Positions 1 to 7,144 of a stretch of 9,716 nucleotides of DNA are shown here, piece after piece. Where the stretch lies: NCBI GenBank assembly GCA_019090405.1, contig JAHRVZ010000270.1, positions 1-9,716 on the forward strand, written 5' to 3'. Position 1 is the stretch's first letter, and every line of letters starts with the position of its first letter. The stretch comes from Paracoccaceae bacterium. GTDB taxonomy: Bacteria > Pseudomonadota > Alphaproteobacteria > Rhodobacterales > Rhodobacteraceae. The notes below the pieces were generated by a model. It did no database searches. It worked only from the letters and a program-made list of their open reading frames with translations, and had not been told where the DNA came from. Made by a program: the position numbers and the translations under genes.

Positions 1-1214
1 GTCGGGTTGTCGGCAAACATGCCAGCGGGACCGGTGTCTTTGATGTCTTGCAAACACACGGCTTCGTGGGAAAACCCAAAACCACCGCGTACTTTCTTGA
101 TCATTCGGGCAATTTCATTGTCGATCATCAACTGACCGAAATCAAACGACATCAGCGCGTCCTGCAAGCCCCCCATGACAATGAAATCCGCACCCGACAT
201 GGCACCCATCAGTGGCGACATGCCCTTCTCAAAGCCCGATTGCGCATCCGCTACCTTGGAATTGGTCAGCCCCAGATAACCCCCCGCTGGCACGTCATAA
301 AACCGCGCCATCTGACAGACCGCCGAATTCATCATACCAATTTCAATCGCGCCGGGCGCATAGGCGCCATCTCGCATGTCGGCAAACACCGGCAAAAAGT
401 TGTAAATCTGCGCAGTTCCCGGTTTGCTCATCTGCGCCAGAACCGCCACGGCAAGCCACTCGGCATTCATGATCGTTAACATGCCGGGCAGGGACAGCGG
501 TGTGCTAAGCCCGCCCATCGGCGCGATGGTGCCATAGGCCGTGATGCCGTTTTCGGCGAAATACATCATGGTTTCGGTGCTGTCGTAATCCATCGTCAGC
601 GGCGACACGATCGAGCAATAGCCGAAATTGATGAACGGCCGCTTCCAAAACGCCTCTTTTGATCCGGCAATCAGCTCTCCTAACCGGATCACCTGTTTCG
701 CCTCGCGTATGTCATAGACCGACGTGCGCACTGGTTTGACGCAATTTTTCAGTGCCGTATAAAATCGCGTCAGGCTGAACTGATCTTTTGGTGCATCATC
801 TGCCAACGTCGAGATCGAGAACAGATCAAATCCCTCCAGCGTGTTCACCAACTGGGCGATCCGGGCAATATCCTTTGAAGTTGCGCGCCGACAAACACCC
901 GTAGCCGGATCAACGATATCGGGCGCAGAACTGGCGGTCGCGACAACTGGCAATTCGCGCGGTAAGGTCACGTCATAGGCAGGATCACGGCCCCGCAATG
1001 TGATTCTGGGAGGCACCCACTTGCGATAATGCTCGACCACATTCGCCGGGATGCGGACCAGTTCGGTTTCGTGATCTACAATCGCACCATGTTCCGCAAA
1101 CCGGTTGCGGGCTTTTTGATTTCGCACCAGCAACCCGGTCTCTGCCAGAATCTCAAGAGAAGCTGCATGCACATATGCGATGTCCTTCTCTGATAAATAT
1201 GAGAAATACTGCAT
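1..1214 (-). CDS. MttB-superfamily (trimethylamine/betaine-type) methyltransferase, 3' end outside window
   Basis: The minus-strand frame from ATG 1214 stays open to the window edge, giving 404 residues; the C-terminus lies beyond position 1. Relatives of about 480-520 residues belong to the MttB/COG5598 family of corrinoid-dependent methyltransferases, which move a methyl group from a quaternary or tertiary amine to a cobalamin protein. Supporting stretches are SPLT (204-207), APMGGLSTPLS (231-241), LGLTNSKVADAQSG (314-327), IDNEIARMI (364-372) and a GPAGMF segment near the truncation. No in-frame TAG occurs, so it is a non-pyrrolysine homologue like the glycine-betaine enzyme MtgB; the substrate is unknown. 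No signal peptide or membrane segment is seen, so it is probably cytoplasmic. The start is preceded by GTGGGG, a modest ribosome site. It is divergent from a GcvA-like LysR gene that probably controls it. The family is fairly sure; trimethylamine itself is not. Confidence 0.85.
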   Translation of the reverse strand, partial: MQYFSYLSEKDIAYVHAASLEILAETGLLVRNQKARNRFAEHGAIVDHETELVRIPANVVEHYRKWVPPRITLRGRDPAYDVTLPRELPVVATASSAPDIVDPATGVCRRATSKDIARIAQLVNTLEGFDLFSISTLADDAPKDQFSLTRFYTALKNCVKPVRTSVYDIREAKQVIRLGELIAGSKEAFWKRPFINFGYCSIVSPLTMDYDSTETMMYFAENGITAYGTIAPMGGLSTPLSLPGMLTIMNAEWLAVAVLAQMSKPGTAQIYNFLPVFADMRDGAYAPGAIEIGMMNSAVCQMARFYDVPAGGYLGLTNSKVADAQSGFEKGMSPLMGAMSGADFIVMGGLQDALMSFDFGQLMIDNEIARMIKKVRGGFGFSHEAVCLQDIKDTGPAGMFADNP

Positions 1215-1248
1215 CTGAACCCCACTGTTTTCATGGCTTTCTGATTGT

Positions 1249-1278
1249 AATCTAGGCAACATTGCCGGCTTGCGACAA
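1249..1278 (-). promoter_or_regulatory. Candidate sigma70-type promoter of the MttB-like gene
   Basis: Reading the minus strand, TTGTCG (1278-1273) could be a -35 box and TAGATT (1254-1249) a -10 box, with an 18-bp spacer and 4/6 matches each. Transcription would start near 1242, about 28 nt before the ATG at 1214. The large dyad at 1297-1319 would then be centred about 66 bp upstream of the start, where LysR-type activators usually place their recognition site. The boxes alone are weak; the spacing to the dyad is the main support. Confidence 0.35.
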
Positions 1279-1296
1279 ACAATGATTGCTGTCATC

Positions 1297-1319
1297 TTGC
1301 ATAAGTACAACTTATGCAA
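1297..1319. promoter_or_regulatory. Perfect 10+10 bp dyad, probable LysR-type operator
   Basis: TTGCATAAGT (1297-1306) is followed by ACA (1307-1309) and its exact reverse complement ACTTATGCAA (1310-1319). The core contains a T-N11-A element (1302-1314), the hallmark of LysR-type binding sites. It lies between the divergent MttB-like gene and the LysR gene and overlaps the first possible ATG of the LysR gene (1314). Binding would therefore be expected to repress the regulator's own expression and activate the divergent gene. The symmetry is read directly; the identity of the binding protein is inferred. Confidence 0.75.
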
Positions 1320-1328
1320 AGCGCGCCG

Positions 1329-2204
1329 ATGAAACGCCCCAAACTGAACATGCTCCGCACATTCGACATTGCCGGCCGCAGGCTTAGTTTTTCGCGGGCC
1401 GCGGCAGAGCTTAATATCTCGCAGGCCGCAGTCAGTCAGCAGATACGTAGTCTTGAACGTGATCTGGGCAGTCCATTGTTTGTGCGCGGCCATCGTTCGC
1501 TGGCTCTGACTAGTGCGGGGTCGGCCTATCTAAGTGCTGTGCACGAAGCACTTGACCGGCTGGATTCGGTGACAGATCAGCTTTTTCCGGGTCGGCCCAA
1601 TCAGACTGTGACCATCCGGTGTACGTCAAGCATCGCAACACTGTGGCTTGCCCCCAGGGTTGGTGCGTTTCATGCGGCAAATCCTGAGATTACCTTGCGC
1701 CTGCAAACCCTTGACTCTGAACAGAAAACCGGACACGCAGAGGGGGCTGATCTTGAGATATTTGTATCGGCTCAGGATGTAAGTGATACAAAAACCGAAA
1801 AGCTTTTGAGCGCGACAATCACGCCGGTGGCATCGCCTGATTTGCTTGCACGCACGCCACGACCGAAAACCGCTGGCGACATAATTGGATGTGAGTTGGT
1901 GCATATTCTGGGTTATGATGATGACTGGCATCGCTGGGTCCGGCGACATGGGCCAAAGGATATAGCAGCTCCGCGCGGCCTGATGGTGGATGGATCGGTG
2001 ATCGCCATCGAAACGGCACTACATGGGAATGGCATCATGTTGGGTCGGCGCCCGTTTATCAATCAATACCTGCGGTCAGGCAAGCTCGTCGAGGTGTTCG
2101 CGCAGCCGCTAATATTGACCGCAGATTACTATGTGCGCCGCTTTTCACCGGGTCGTTCCTGTGATCGGGTGTTGCAGTGGTTGCGCGCGCTGGCGAGGGA
2201 CTGA
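1329..2204 (+). CDS. LysR-type transcriptional regulator, GcvA-like
   Basis: DNA-binding regulator of 291 residues from ATG 1329. The N-terminal winged helix-turn-helix covers about residues 6-65, with LNMLRTFDIAGRRLSFSRAA followed by ISQAAVSQQIRSLE. The rest is a periplasmic-binding-protein-like effector domain. The opening matches the GcvA subgroup, whose members start with a short basic stretch and LNALRxF. An ATG at 1314 is in frame and would add five residues, but it sits inside the operator dyad; starting at 1329 gives the usual GcvA N-terminus. Neither start has a clear Shine-Dalgarno sequence, so leaderless or weak initiation is possible. It is divergent from the MttB-like methyltransferase, its likely target, and lies 273 bp upstream of the kor operon in the same direction, which it might also affect. 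The effector is unknown. Stop codon TGA. Confidence 0.93.
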   Translation: MKRPKLNMLRTFDIAGRRLSFSRAAAELNISQAAVSQQIRSLERDLGSPLFVRGHRSLALTSAGSAYLSAVHEALDRLDSVTDQLFPGRPNQTVTIRCTSSIATLWLAPRVGAFHAANPEITLRLQTLDSEQKTGHAEGADLEIFVSAQDVSDTKTEKLLSATITPVASPDLLARTPRPKTAGDIIGCELVHILGYDDDWHRWVRRHGPKDIAAPRGLMVDGSVIAIETALHGNGIMLGRRPFINQYLRSGKLVEVFAQPLILTADYYVRRFSPGRSCDRVLQWLRALARD

Positions 2205-2477
2205 AAATTCGCAAAAAAGCATCTTAAAGCTGTAAACAATCTGATGTCCTGAGCGTTATAATTGAACTGATTGGTTCTAGTTCGACACGAAAAGCCAATT
2301 ATCGGCATTCTCGGCACGGTTTTGTCGCAAGTTCGAGAACAATTACGTGATAAATCAGAAAGTTATTGCAAACCATTTCAGACGGTGCTGTTAATCCCAA
2401 AAAACTGCGTGGAAAACGACTCTCTGCGACGCGAATTCGACAAAGAAGCCAGCTAATCTTGAAGTGAAGATGCCAGT
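2205..2477 (+). other. Non-coding region upstream of the kor operon
   Basis: No convincing gene is seen here. A perfect -10-like TATAAT lies at 2257-2262 without a good -35 box, as would fit an activator-dependent promoter; transcription from it would leave a leader of roughly 200 nt. Two small GAAC/GTTC dyads follow: GAAC-N6-GTTC at 2264-2277, with a further AGTTC at 2279-2283, and GTTCGAGAAC at 2331-2340. No rho-independent terminator for the LysR gene is visible. Shortly before the first kor gene there is only a weak ribosome site (GTGAAGA, 2464-2470). Confidence 0.35.
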
Positions 2478-4247
2478 ATGAAGCCGACAAATACCATTGA
2501 TCCGACCCATTTCCATAAGGTGGTCGACTGTCAGTATGCCTGCCCGGCGCACACACCTGTTCCAGAATATATTCGTCTGATCATGGCCCGCCGTTATACC
2601 GATTCCTACATGGTGAACTGGGAGGCCAACGTATTTCCCGGCATCCTTGGCCGCGTCTGTGATCGCCCGTGCGAGCCCGCGTGCCGACGCCAGCGGGTCG
2701 AGGAAAAACCCGTAGCGATATGCCGTCTGAAACGGGTTGCTGCGGATAATAAGGGTGACATTCAGGACCGGCTGCCGATCATTCCGACCAAGAAAAACGG
2801 CAAACGGATCGCCTTGGTAGGCGCGGGGCCCGCGTCGCTGACTGTGGCGCGTGATCTGATGCCTTTGGGCTATGAAACGACGCTGTTTGAACGCGACGCA
2901 AGGGCGGGTGGGATGATGCGCTCGCAAATCCCGACGTTTCGTTTGCCAGAAGAGGTGATCAATTCCGAAGTCGACCTTGTTCTGAACATGGGTGTCGAGC
3001 CACGTTTCGGCAACGAAGTTAACAGTCTAAAGGCCATTCTGGACGAAGATTTCGATGCTGTGTTTGTTGGCACCGGTGCGCCAAACGGCCGACCGCTTGA
3101 TTTGCCGGGCCTGAAAGAGGCGGGTGATCACGTCAAAATCGGGATCAACTGGCTTGCCGGGGTATCCTTTGAGCATATTGACGAAGCCCCAAAACGGGTT
3201 GTGGTTCTGGGCGGTGGTAACACGGCAATGGATTGCACCCGTACCGCGCTGCGACTGGGGGCCAAGGATGTCAAAGCCATCGTTCGGTCGTCCTATGATG
3301 AAATGAAGTCCTCTCCATGGGAGCGCGAAGACGCTGTTGCCGAGGCGATCTCGATCATTCCGAACCACACGCCGCTGCGCTATGTTGTTGAAAATGGTAA
3401 ATTTATTGGCGTTGAATTTGACAGGGTTGAAACCCATTGGGAAAAAGGAAAACGTCGTTTGGTTTCAACCGGCGAAGACCCGGTATTGGTCGAATGTGAT
3501 CTGGTTCTGGTCGCAGTTGGTCAGGATGTCAGCCTGCCGTGGATTGAACGCGATCTGGGTATTCAGTTTGACGACTGGGATATGGCCGTGGTCAATCGTG
3601 ACACGTTCCAGTCCACCAATGAGCGGGTATTCTTCGGCGGGGATGCTGCTTTTGGCCCTGAAAACATCATCATGGCAGTCTCACACGGACATCAGGCGGC
3701 AGCGTCAATTCACCGGTATCTGACCGATGGTCGCGATGTGAATGACGTGCCGATTGGTGACTATACGCTGACTTCTCAGAAAATGGGTATTCACGAATGG
3801 TCTTACCAATCGGCCATTTCCGACGAAGAGCGCAACGTCGTGCCAATCATCAATCTGGAACAGGCGCTTGAAGATATCACTGCCGAAGTCGAACTGGGGT
3901 TTGATGAAAAACTGGCGCTTAGCGAAGCCGCGCGTTGTCTAAGTTGTGATGTGCAAACAGTTTTCTCAGAAGATCTGTGTATCGAGTGTGTCGCCTGCGA
4001 GGACATATGCCCAATGGATTGCATCAATTTCGTGACCAACGGCGACGAAGACGATCTGCGCAGCCGATTGATCGTTCCAGCAGATGAAAGCGAACGCGAT
4101 CTTTATGTTTCGGGGCAACTCAAAAGCCAAAAGGTGATGGTCAAAGACGAAGACGTATGCCTGCATTGCGGCCTCTGTGCCGAACGCTGCCCGACCGGGG
4201 CATGGGATATGCAGAAATTCCTGTTCCAAGCAGATAGGGCAACATAG
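2478..4247 (+). CDS. GltD-like FAD/NAD(P) oxidoreductase with C-terminal 2[4Fe-4S] domain, KorC-type subunit
   Basis: Predicted electron-transfer subunit (589 residues) linking the 2-oxoacid oxidoreductase encoded next to it with NAD(P). An N-terminal Fe-S region has C18, C22, C61, C65, C69 and C82. The FAD Rossmann motif is GAGPAS (115-120), with Ser where Gly is usual. The NAD(P) motif is GGGNTAMD (245-252), followed by IVRSSYDEM. The closing FAD motif is FFGGDAAFG (385-393). The C-terminus has RCLSC (486-490) and two ferredoxin motifs, C501-x2-C504-x2-C507-x3-C511-P and C561-x2-C564-x2-C567-x3-C571-P. The tail would replace the separate delta ferredoxin subunit of other enzymes of this class. 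Glutamate synthase small subunit is a likely misannotation: no large subunit is nearby and the next gene begins 2 nt after the stop. NADP rather than NAD is likely but unproven. Probably cytoplasmic. Stop codon TAG. Confidence 0.9.
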   Translation: MKPTNTIDPTHFHKVVDCQYACPAHTPVPEYIRLIMARRYTDSYMVNWEANVFPGILGRVCDRPCEPACRRQRVEEKPVAICRLKRVAADNKGDIQDRLPIIPTKKNGKRIALVGAGPASLTVARDLMPLGYETTLFERDARAGGMMRSQIPTFRLPEEVINSEVDLVLNMGVEPRFGNEVNSLKAILDEDFDAVFVGTGAPNGRPLDLPGLKEAGDHVKIGINWLAGVSFEHIDEAPKRVVVLGGGNTAMDCTRTALRLGAKDVKAIVRSSYDEMKSSPWEREDAVAEAISIIPNHTPLRYVVENGKFIGVEFDRVETHWEKGKRRLVSTGEDPVLVECDLVLVAVGQDVSLPWIERDLGIQFDDWDMAVVNRDTFQSTNERVFFGGDAAFGPENIIMAVSHGHQAAASIHRYLTDGRDVNDVPIGDYTLTSQKMGIHEWSYQSAISDEERNVVPIINLEQALEDITAEVELGFDEKLALSEAARCLSCDVQTVFSEDLCIECVACEDICPMDCINFVTNGDEDDLRSRLIVPADESERDLYVSGQLKSQKVMVKDEDVCLHCGLCAERCPTGAWDMQKFLFQADRAT

Positions 4248-4249
4248 CC

Positions 4250-6094
4250 ATGGCTTCGATTAAATCCGTTAACGAATGCGTCATCCGATTTGCCAATACC
4301 AATGGCACCGGGTCTGCCAGTGCCAACAGTATGTTTGCAAAGGCAATTTTTCGCATGGGTATTCCGGTTAGTCCCGCCAATATCTTTCCGTCCAACATTC
4401 AGGGCATGTCAACATGGTATGACGTGCGCGTCAGTGCCAAGGATTACATGGCGCGGCGTGAGGGATCGCCTGATATCGTAGTGGCGATGAATGCCCAAAG
4501 CATGGCTGATGATGTGCGGAACGTCCGGCCCGGAGGCTTTCTATTTTACGATTCAAGCCGCCAGATTGATCCGGCTCTGATGCGACAGGACATTACGTTT
4601 CTCGGCATGCCCATTTCCGAGATTTGTCTGCGCGAATATCAGGCGCCAAACTTAAGGCAGTTGTTTAAGAACGTCATCTATGTCGGTGCTTTGGCTGCAC
4701 TTTTGGATATTGACTTTAGTGTTCTCAAAGGTCTCGTCGCGGATCAGTTTAAAGGAAAAGAAAAACTGGTCGCTCCAAACGTGCATGCGCTTGAGCTTGG
4801 GTATCAATATGCCACAACTCACTTTAGCTGCCCGTTGTCGATCCGTCTGGAAGCGACGGACAAAGTCGGGTCACGCATCCTGATTGATGGAAACACCGCA
4901 ACCGGTCTGGGGGCTGTTTATGGCGGCGCGACGGTTGTTGGCTGGTATCCGATCACTCCCAGCACGTCGGTTGTTGAGAACTTTGAAAAATACTGCAAAC
5001 GTCTGCGGATTGATCCGGCTTCGGGCAAAAACAATTTCGCGATTATGCAGGCCGAGGATGAACTGTCTGCTATCGGTATTGCCATTGGGGCCGGCTGGAA
5101 CGGTGCGCGTTCGTTTACGGCCACCAGCGGTCCGGGCATATCGCTTATGTCTGAATTTCTGGGGTTGGCCTATTTTGCCGAAGTCCCGATGGTTTTGGTG
5201 AATGTTCAACGCGCGGGTCCGTCAACGGGCATGCCAACGCGCACGCAGCAATCAGATGTGATGACCTGCGCCTACGCCTCGCATGGGGATACCAAACAGG
5301 TTCTTTTGTTCCCGTCCTCGCCTGCCGAATGCTTTAACATGTCGGCACAAGCATTTGATCTGGCAGAACAATTGCAAACCCCAATCATCCTGATGAGCGA
5401 CCTTGATCTTGGCATGAATGACCAACTGTCAGATGCCCTGACCTGGGACGACAAGCAAAGTTATGATCGCGGCAAGGTTCTGAACGAACAACAGCTTGAC
5501 GAAGTTGAACAATTTGGCCGCTATCTGGACGTAGATGGCGACGGTATTTGTTACCGTACCTATCCCGGCACACATCCGGACAAGGGCATATTCTTCACCC
5601 GTGGAACATCGCGCGACGAATTTGCGATCTATACGGAAAAAGGCGATGAATACGTCAAAAACATGCAGCGCCTTGAGCGTAAATTTGAAACGGCTGTCAA
5701 TTATCTGCCACAACCGATCTTGCATCCCGCCAATAGCGGCTCACGCACTGGCGTGATCTATTACGGCATGTCTGATGTGGCGATAACCGAAACCTTTGAT
5801 TTGCTGGCAGAGCAGGGGCATTACATCGATGGGATGTGCATTAAATCCTTTCCATTTGGCCAACCGGTTCAGGACTTCATCGACGCCCATGACCAGGTGT
5901 TTGTCATTGATCAGAACCGCGAAGGGCAGATGCGCAAGTTGTTGATCATGGAACTGGAACAAAACCCCGCCAAACTCGTCAAGGTTACGCATTATGACGG
6001 GATGCCGATCACCGCCACGTTTATCAGCCAGTTTATTCTGCAAAATATCATCGCCACTCCGGTGAAACGAAACACCAAGAGGACCGGATCATGA
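4250..6094 (+). CDS. korA: 2-oxoacid:acceptor oxidoreductase, fused gamma-alpha subunit (2-oxoglutarate type)
   Basis: Large catalytic subunit (614 residues, roughly 66 kDa) for CoA-dependent oxidative decarboxylation of a 2-oxoacid. Residues about 8-190 are the gamma domain, including NGTGSASAN (18-26) and FPSNIQG (46-52). Residues about 205-600 are the alpha, pyrimidine-binding domain with YPITPST (233-239), QAEDE (267-271), ATSGPG (291-296), GPSTGMPT (323-330) and DQNREGQM (554-561). The gamma-alpha fusion and length match KorA of Thauera/Azoarcus and Mycobacterium tuberculosis 2-oxoglutarate oxidoreductases; pyruvate enzymes are usually organised differently. 2-Oxoglutarate is therefore the best guess, but another 2-oxoacid cannot be excluded. 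It starts 2 nt after the flavoprotein gene, with AGGG at 4236-4239 as ribosome site, and overlaps the beta-subunit gene by 4 nt (ATGA), which indicates translational coupling. Stop codon TGA. Confidence 0.92.
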   Translation: MASIKSVNECVIRFANTNGTGSASANSMFAKAIFRMGIPVSPANIFPSNIQGMSTWYDVRVSAKDYMARREGSPDIVVAMNAQSMADDVRNVRPGGFLFYDSSRQIDPALMRQDITFLGMPISEICLREYQAPNLRQLFKNVIYVGALAALLDIDFSVLKGLVADQFKGKEKLVAPNVHALELGYQYATTHFSCPLSIRLEATDKVGSRILIDGNTATGLGAVYGGATVVGWYPITPSTSVVENFEKYCKRLRIDPASGKNNFAIMQAEDELSAIGIAIGAGWNGARSFTATSGPGISLMSEFLGLAYFAEVPMVLVNVQRAGPSTGMPTRTQQSDVMTCAYASHGDTKQVLLFPSSPAECFNMSAQAFDLAEQLQTPIILMSDLDLGMNDQLSDALTWDDKQSYDRGKVLNEQQLDEVEQFGRYLDVDGDGICYRTYPGTHPDKGIFFTRGTSRDEFAIYTEKGDEYVKNMQRLERKFETAVNYLPQPILHPANSGSRTGVIYYGMSDVAITETFDLLAEQGHYIDGMCIKSFPFGQPVQDFIDAHDQVFVIDQNREGQMRKLLIMELEQNPAKLVKVTHYDGMPITATFISQFILQNIIATPVKRNTKRTGS

Positions 6095-7143
6095 GCTTTC
6101 TCAAATCCAAATTTCACCACCCAAGGCTGGCGCGCAATGAACTGGGGCTGACCCATCGCGATTATGAAGGATCACTATCCACCTTATGCGCAGGATGTGG
6201 GCACGACGCGGTCGGCGCGGCGCTGGTGCAGGCGGTGTTTGAGCTTTCTATTCCGGCGCATAAAATCGCGAAACTGTCAGGGATCGGGTGCTCGTCCAAA
6301 GCGCCCACCTATTTTCTCAATCAATCGCATGGGTTTAACACGGTTCATGGTCGCATGCCGTCTGTTGCGACCGGTGCTGGCATGGCCAACCGATCGCTGA
6401 AATACATCGGAATGTCCGGTGACGGTGACACTGCGTCCATTGGGTTGGGACAGTTCGCGCATGTGGTTCGACGGCGGCTGGATATGACCTATATCGTTGC
6501 CAATAACGGCGTATATGGGCTTACCAAGGGGCAAATGGCGGCCACTGCTGAACGCGGATCGACCACCAAAAAGGGCAACAAGGTTCTGTGGCCCGACATT
6601 GATCTGGCCACCATGGCATTGGAATTGGGCGCGACTTTTGTAGCGCGCAGTTTTTCTGGCGACAAAGAACAAATGGTGCCGCTGCTTAAGGCCGCGATTT
6701 GTCACGAAGGTTTCGCCTTTATCGACATCATTTCGCCCTGTGTGACATTCAACAACCACGCAACTTCAACCCGCAGCTATGATTATGTTCGTGAGCATGT
6801 ACAAGAAGGCCTGATTGCAGACTTTGTACCTGTCGCCAGCGACATCACCACGAGCTATGGCGAAGGTGAAAGCAACGACATTTGCCTGCATGACGGTTCG
6901 ATTATTCGGTTGCACAAAGGTTCAAACGGGTTTGATGCACGGGATCGGCAAAGCAGTTTGGGTGCCATACACAAACACCGTGAAAACGGTGAAATTCTGA
7001 CTGGACTGTTGTATTGTGACCCGACGTATCGCGATATGCACGATATACTGAATACCACAGAAACGCCGCTTAACAGCCTGAATGAAAAAGAACTTTGTCC
7101 GGGCGCGCATACTTTGAACGGGATCAACAACGGGTTTCGTTAG
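6091..7143 (+). CDS. korB: 2-oxoacid:acceptor oxidoreductase, thiamine-diphosphate beta subunit
   Basis: Beta subunit of 350 residues, which binds thiamine diphosphate and one [4Fe-4S] cluster and forms the active site with the alpha subunit. The thiamine-diphosphate motif runs from GDGD (110-113) to NNGVYGLTKGQ (138-148); LTKGQ is typical of KorB-type enzymes. Four cysteines fit the proximal cluster: C33 and C36 (LCAGCGH), C67 (GIGCSS) and C217. The set is complete, so the enzyme should be active. The start is well supported: AAGAGGA at 6077-6083 lies seven bases before ATG 6091, and the ATG overlaps the korA stop in ATGA. No separate ferredoxin subunit follows, so electrons most likely pass to the C-terminal ferredoxin domain of the flavoprotein encoded first in the operon. 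Stop codon TAG; a convergent LysR gene ends 1 nt away. Confidence 0.93.
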   Translation: MSFLKSKFHHPRLARNELGLTHRDYEGSLSTLCAGCGHDAVGAALVQAVFELSIPAHKIAKLSGIGCSSKAPTYFLNQSHGFNTVHGRMPSVATGAGMANRSLKYIGMSGDGDTASIGLGQFAHVVRRRLDMTYIVANNGVYGLTKGQMAATAERGSTTKKGNKVLWPDIDLATMALELGATFVARSFSGDKEQMVPLLKAAICHEGFAFIDIISPCVTFNNHATSTRSYDYVREHVQEGLIADFVPVASDITTSYGEGESNDICLHDGSIIRLHKGSNGFDARDRQSSLGAIHKHRENGEILTGLLYCDPTYRDMHDILNTTETPLNSLNEKELCPGAHTLNGINNGFR

Positions 7144-7144
7144 G

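Noticed and set aside
48..479. Plus-strand open frame of 143 codons
   Set aside because: It is antisense to the MttB-like gene, whose protein shows clear family motifs; the plus-strand product is rich in His and Arg, typical of an antisense shadow.
1255..1266. Small palindrome GGCAACATTGCC between the divergent genes
   Set aside because: Five-base arms are short enough to arise by chance, and it falls in the spacer of the proposed promoter; the 1297-1319 dyad is far stronger.
2271..2456. Open frame of 61 codons before the kor operon
   Set aside because: It begins with TTG, has no ribosome site, resembles no family I know and overlaps small dyads that look regulatory. Treated as leader DNA.
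2391..2927. Minus-strand open frame of 178 codons
   Set aside because: It is antisense to the flavoprotein Fe-S and FAD domains and has no recognisable domain. The minus-strand frame at 6277-6759 inside korB is rejected for the same reason.
2478..4247. Reading the flavoprotein as glutamate synthase small subunit (GltD)
   Set aside because: The FAD/NAD(P) core is GltD-like, but the C-terminal ferredoxin domain, lack of a GltB gene and tight coupling to korA and korB fit an oxidoreductase subunit better.
4250..7143. Indolepyruvate or pyruvate:ferredoxin oxidoreductase
   Set aside because: The gamma-alpha fusion order, the NGTGSASAN and FPSNIQG gamma motifs and LTKGQ in the beta subunit point to the KorAB type, although substrate cannot be proven from sequence.
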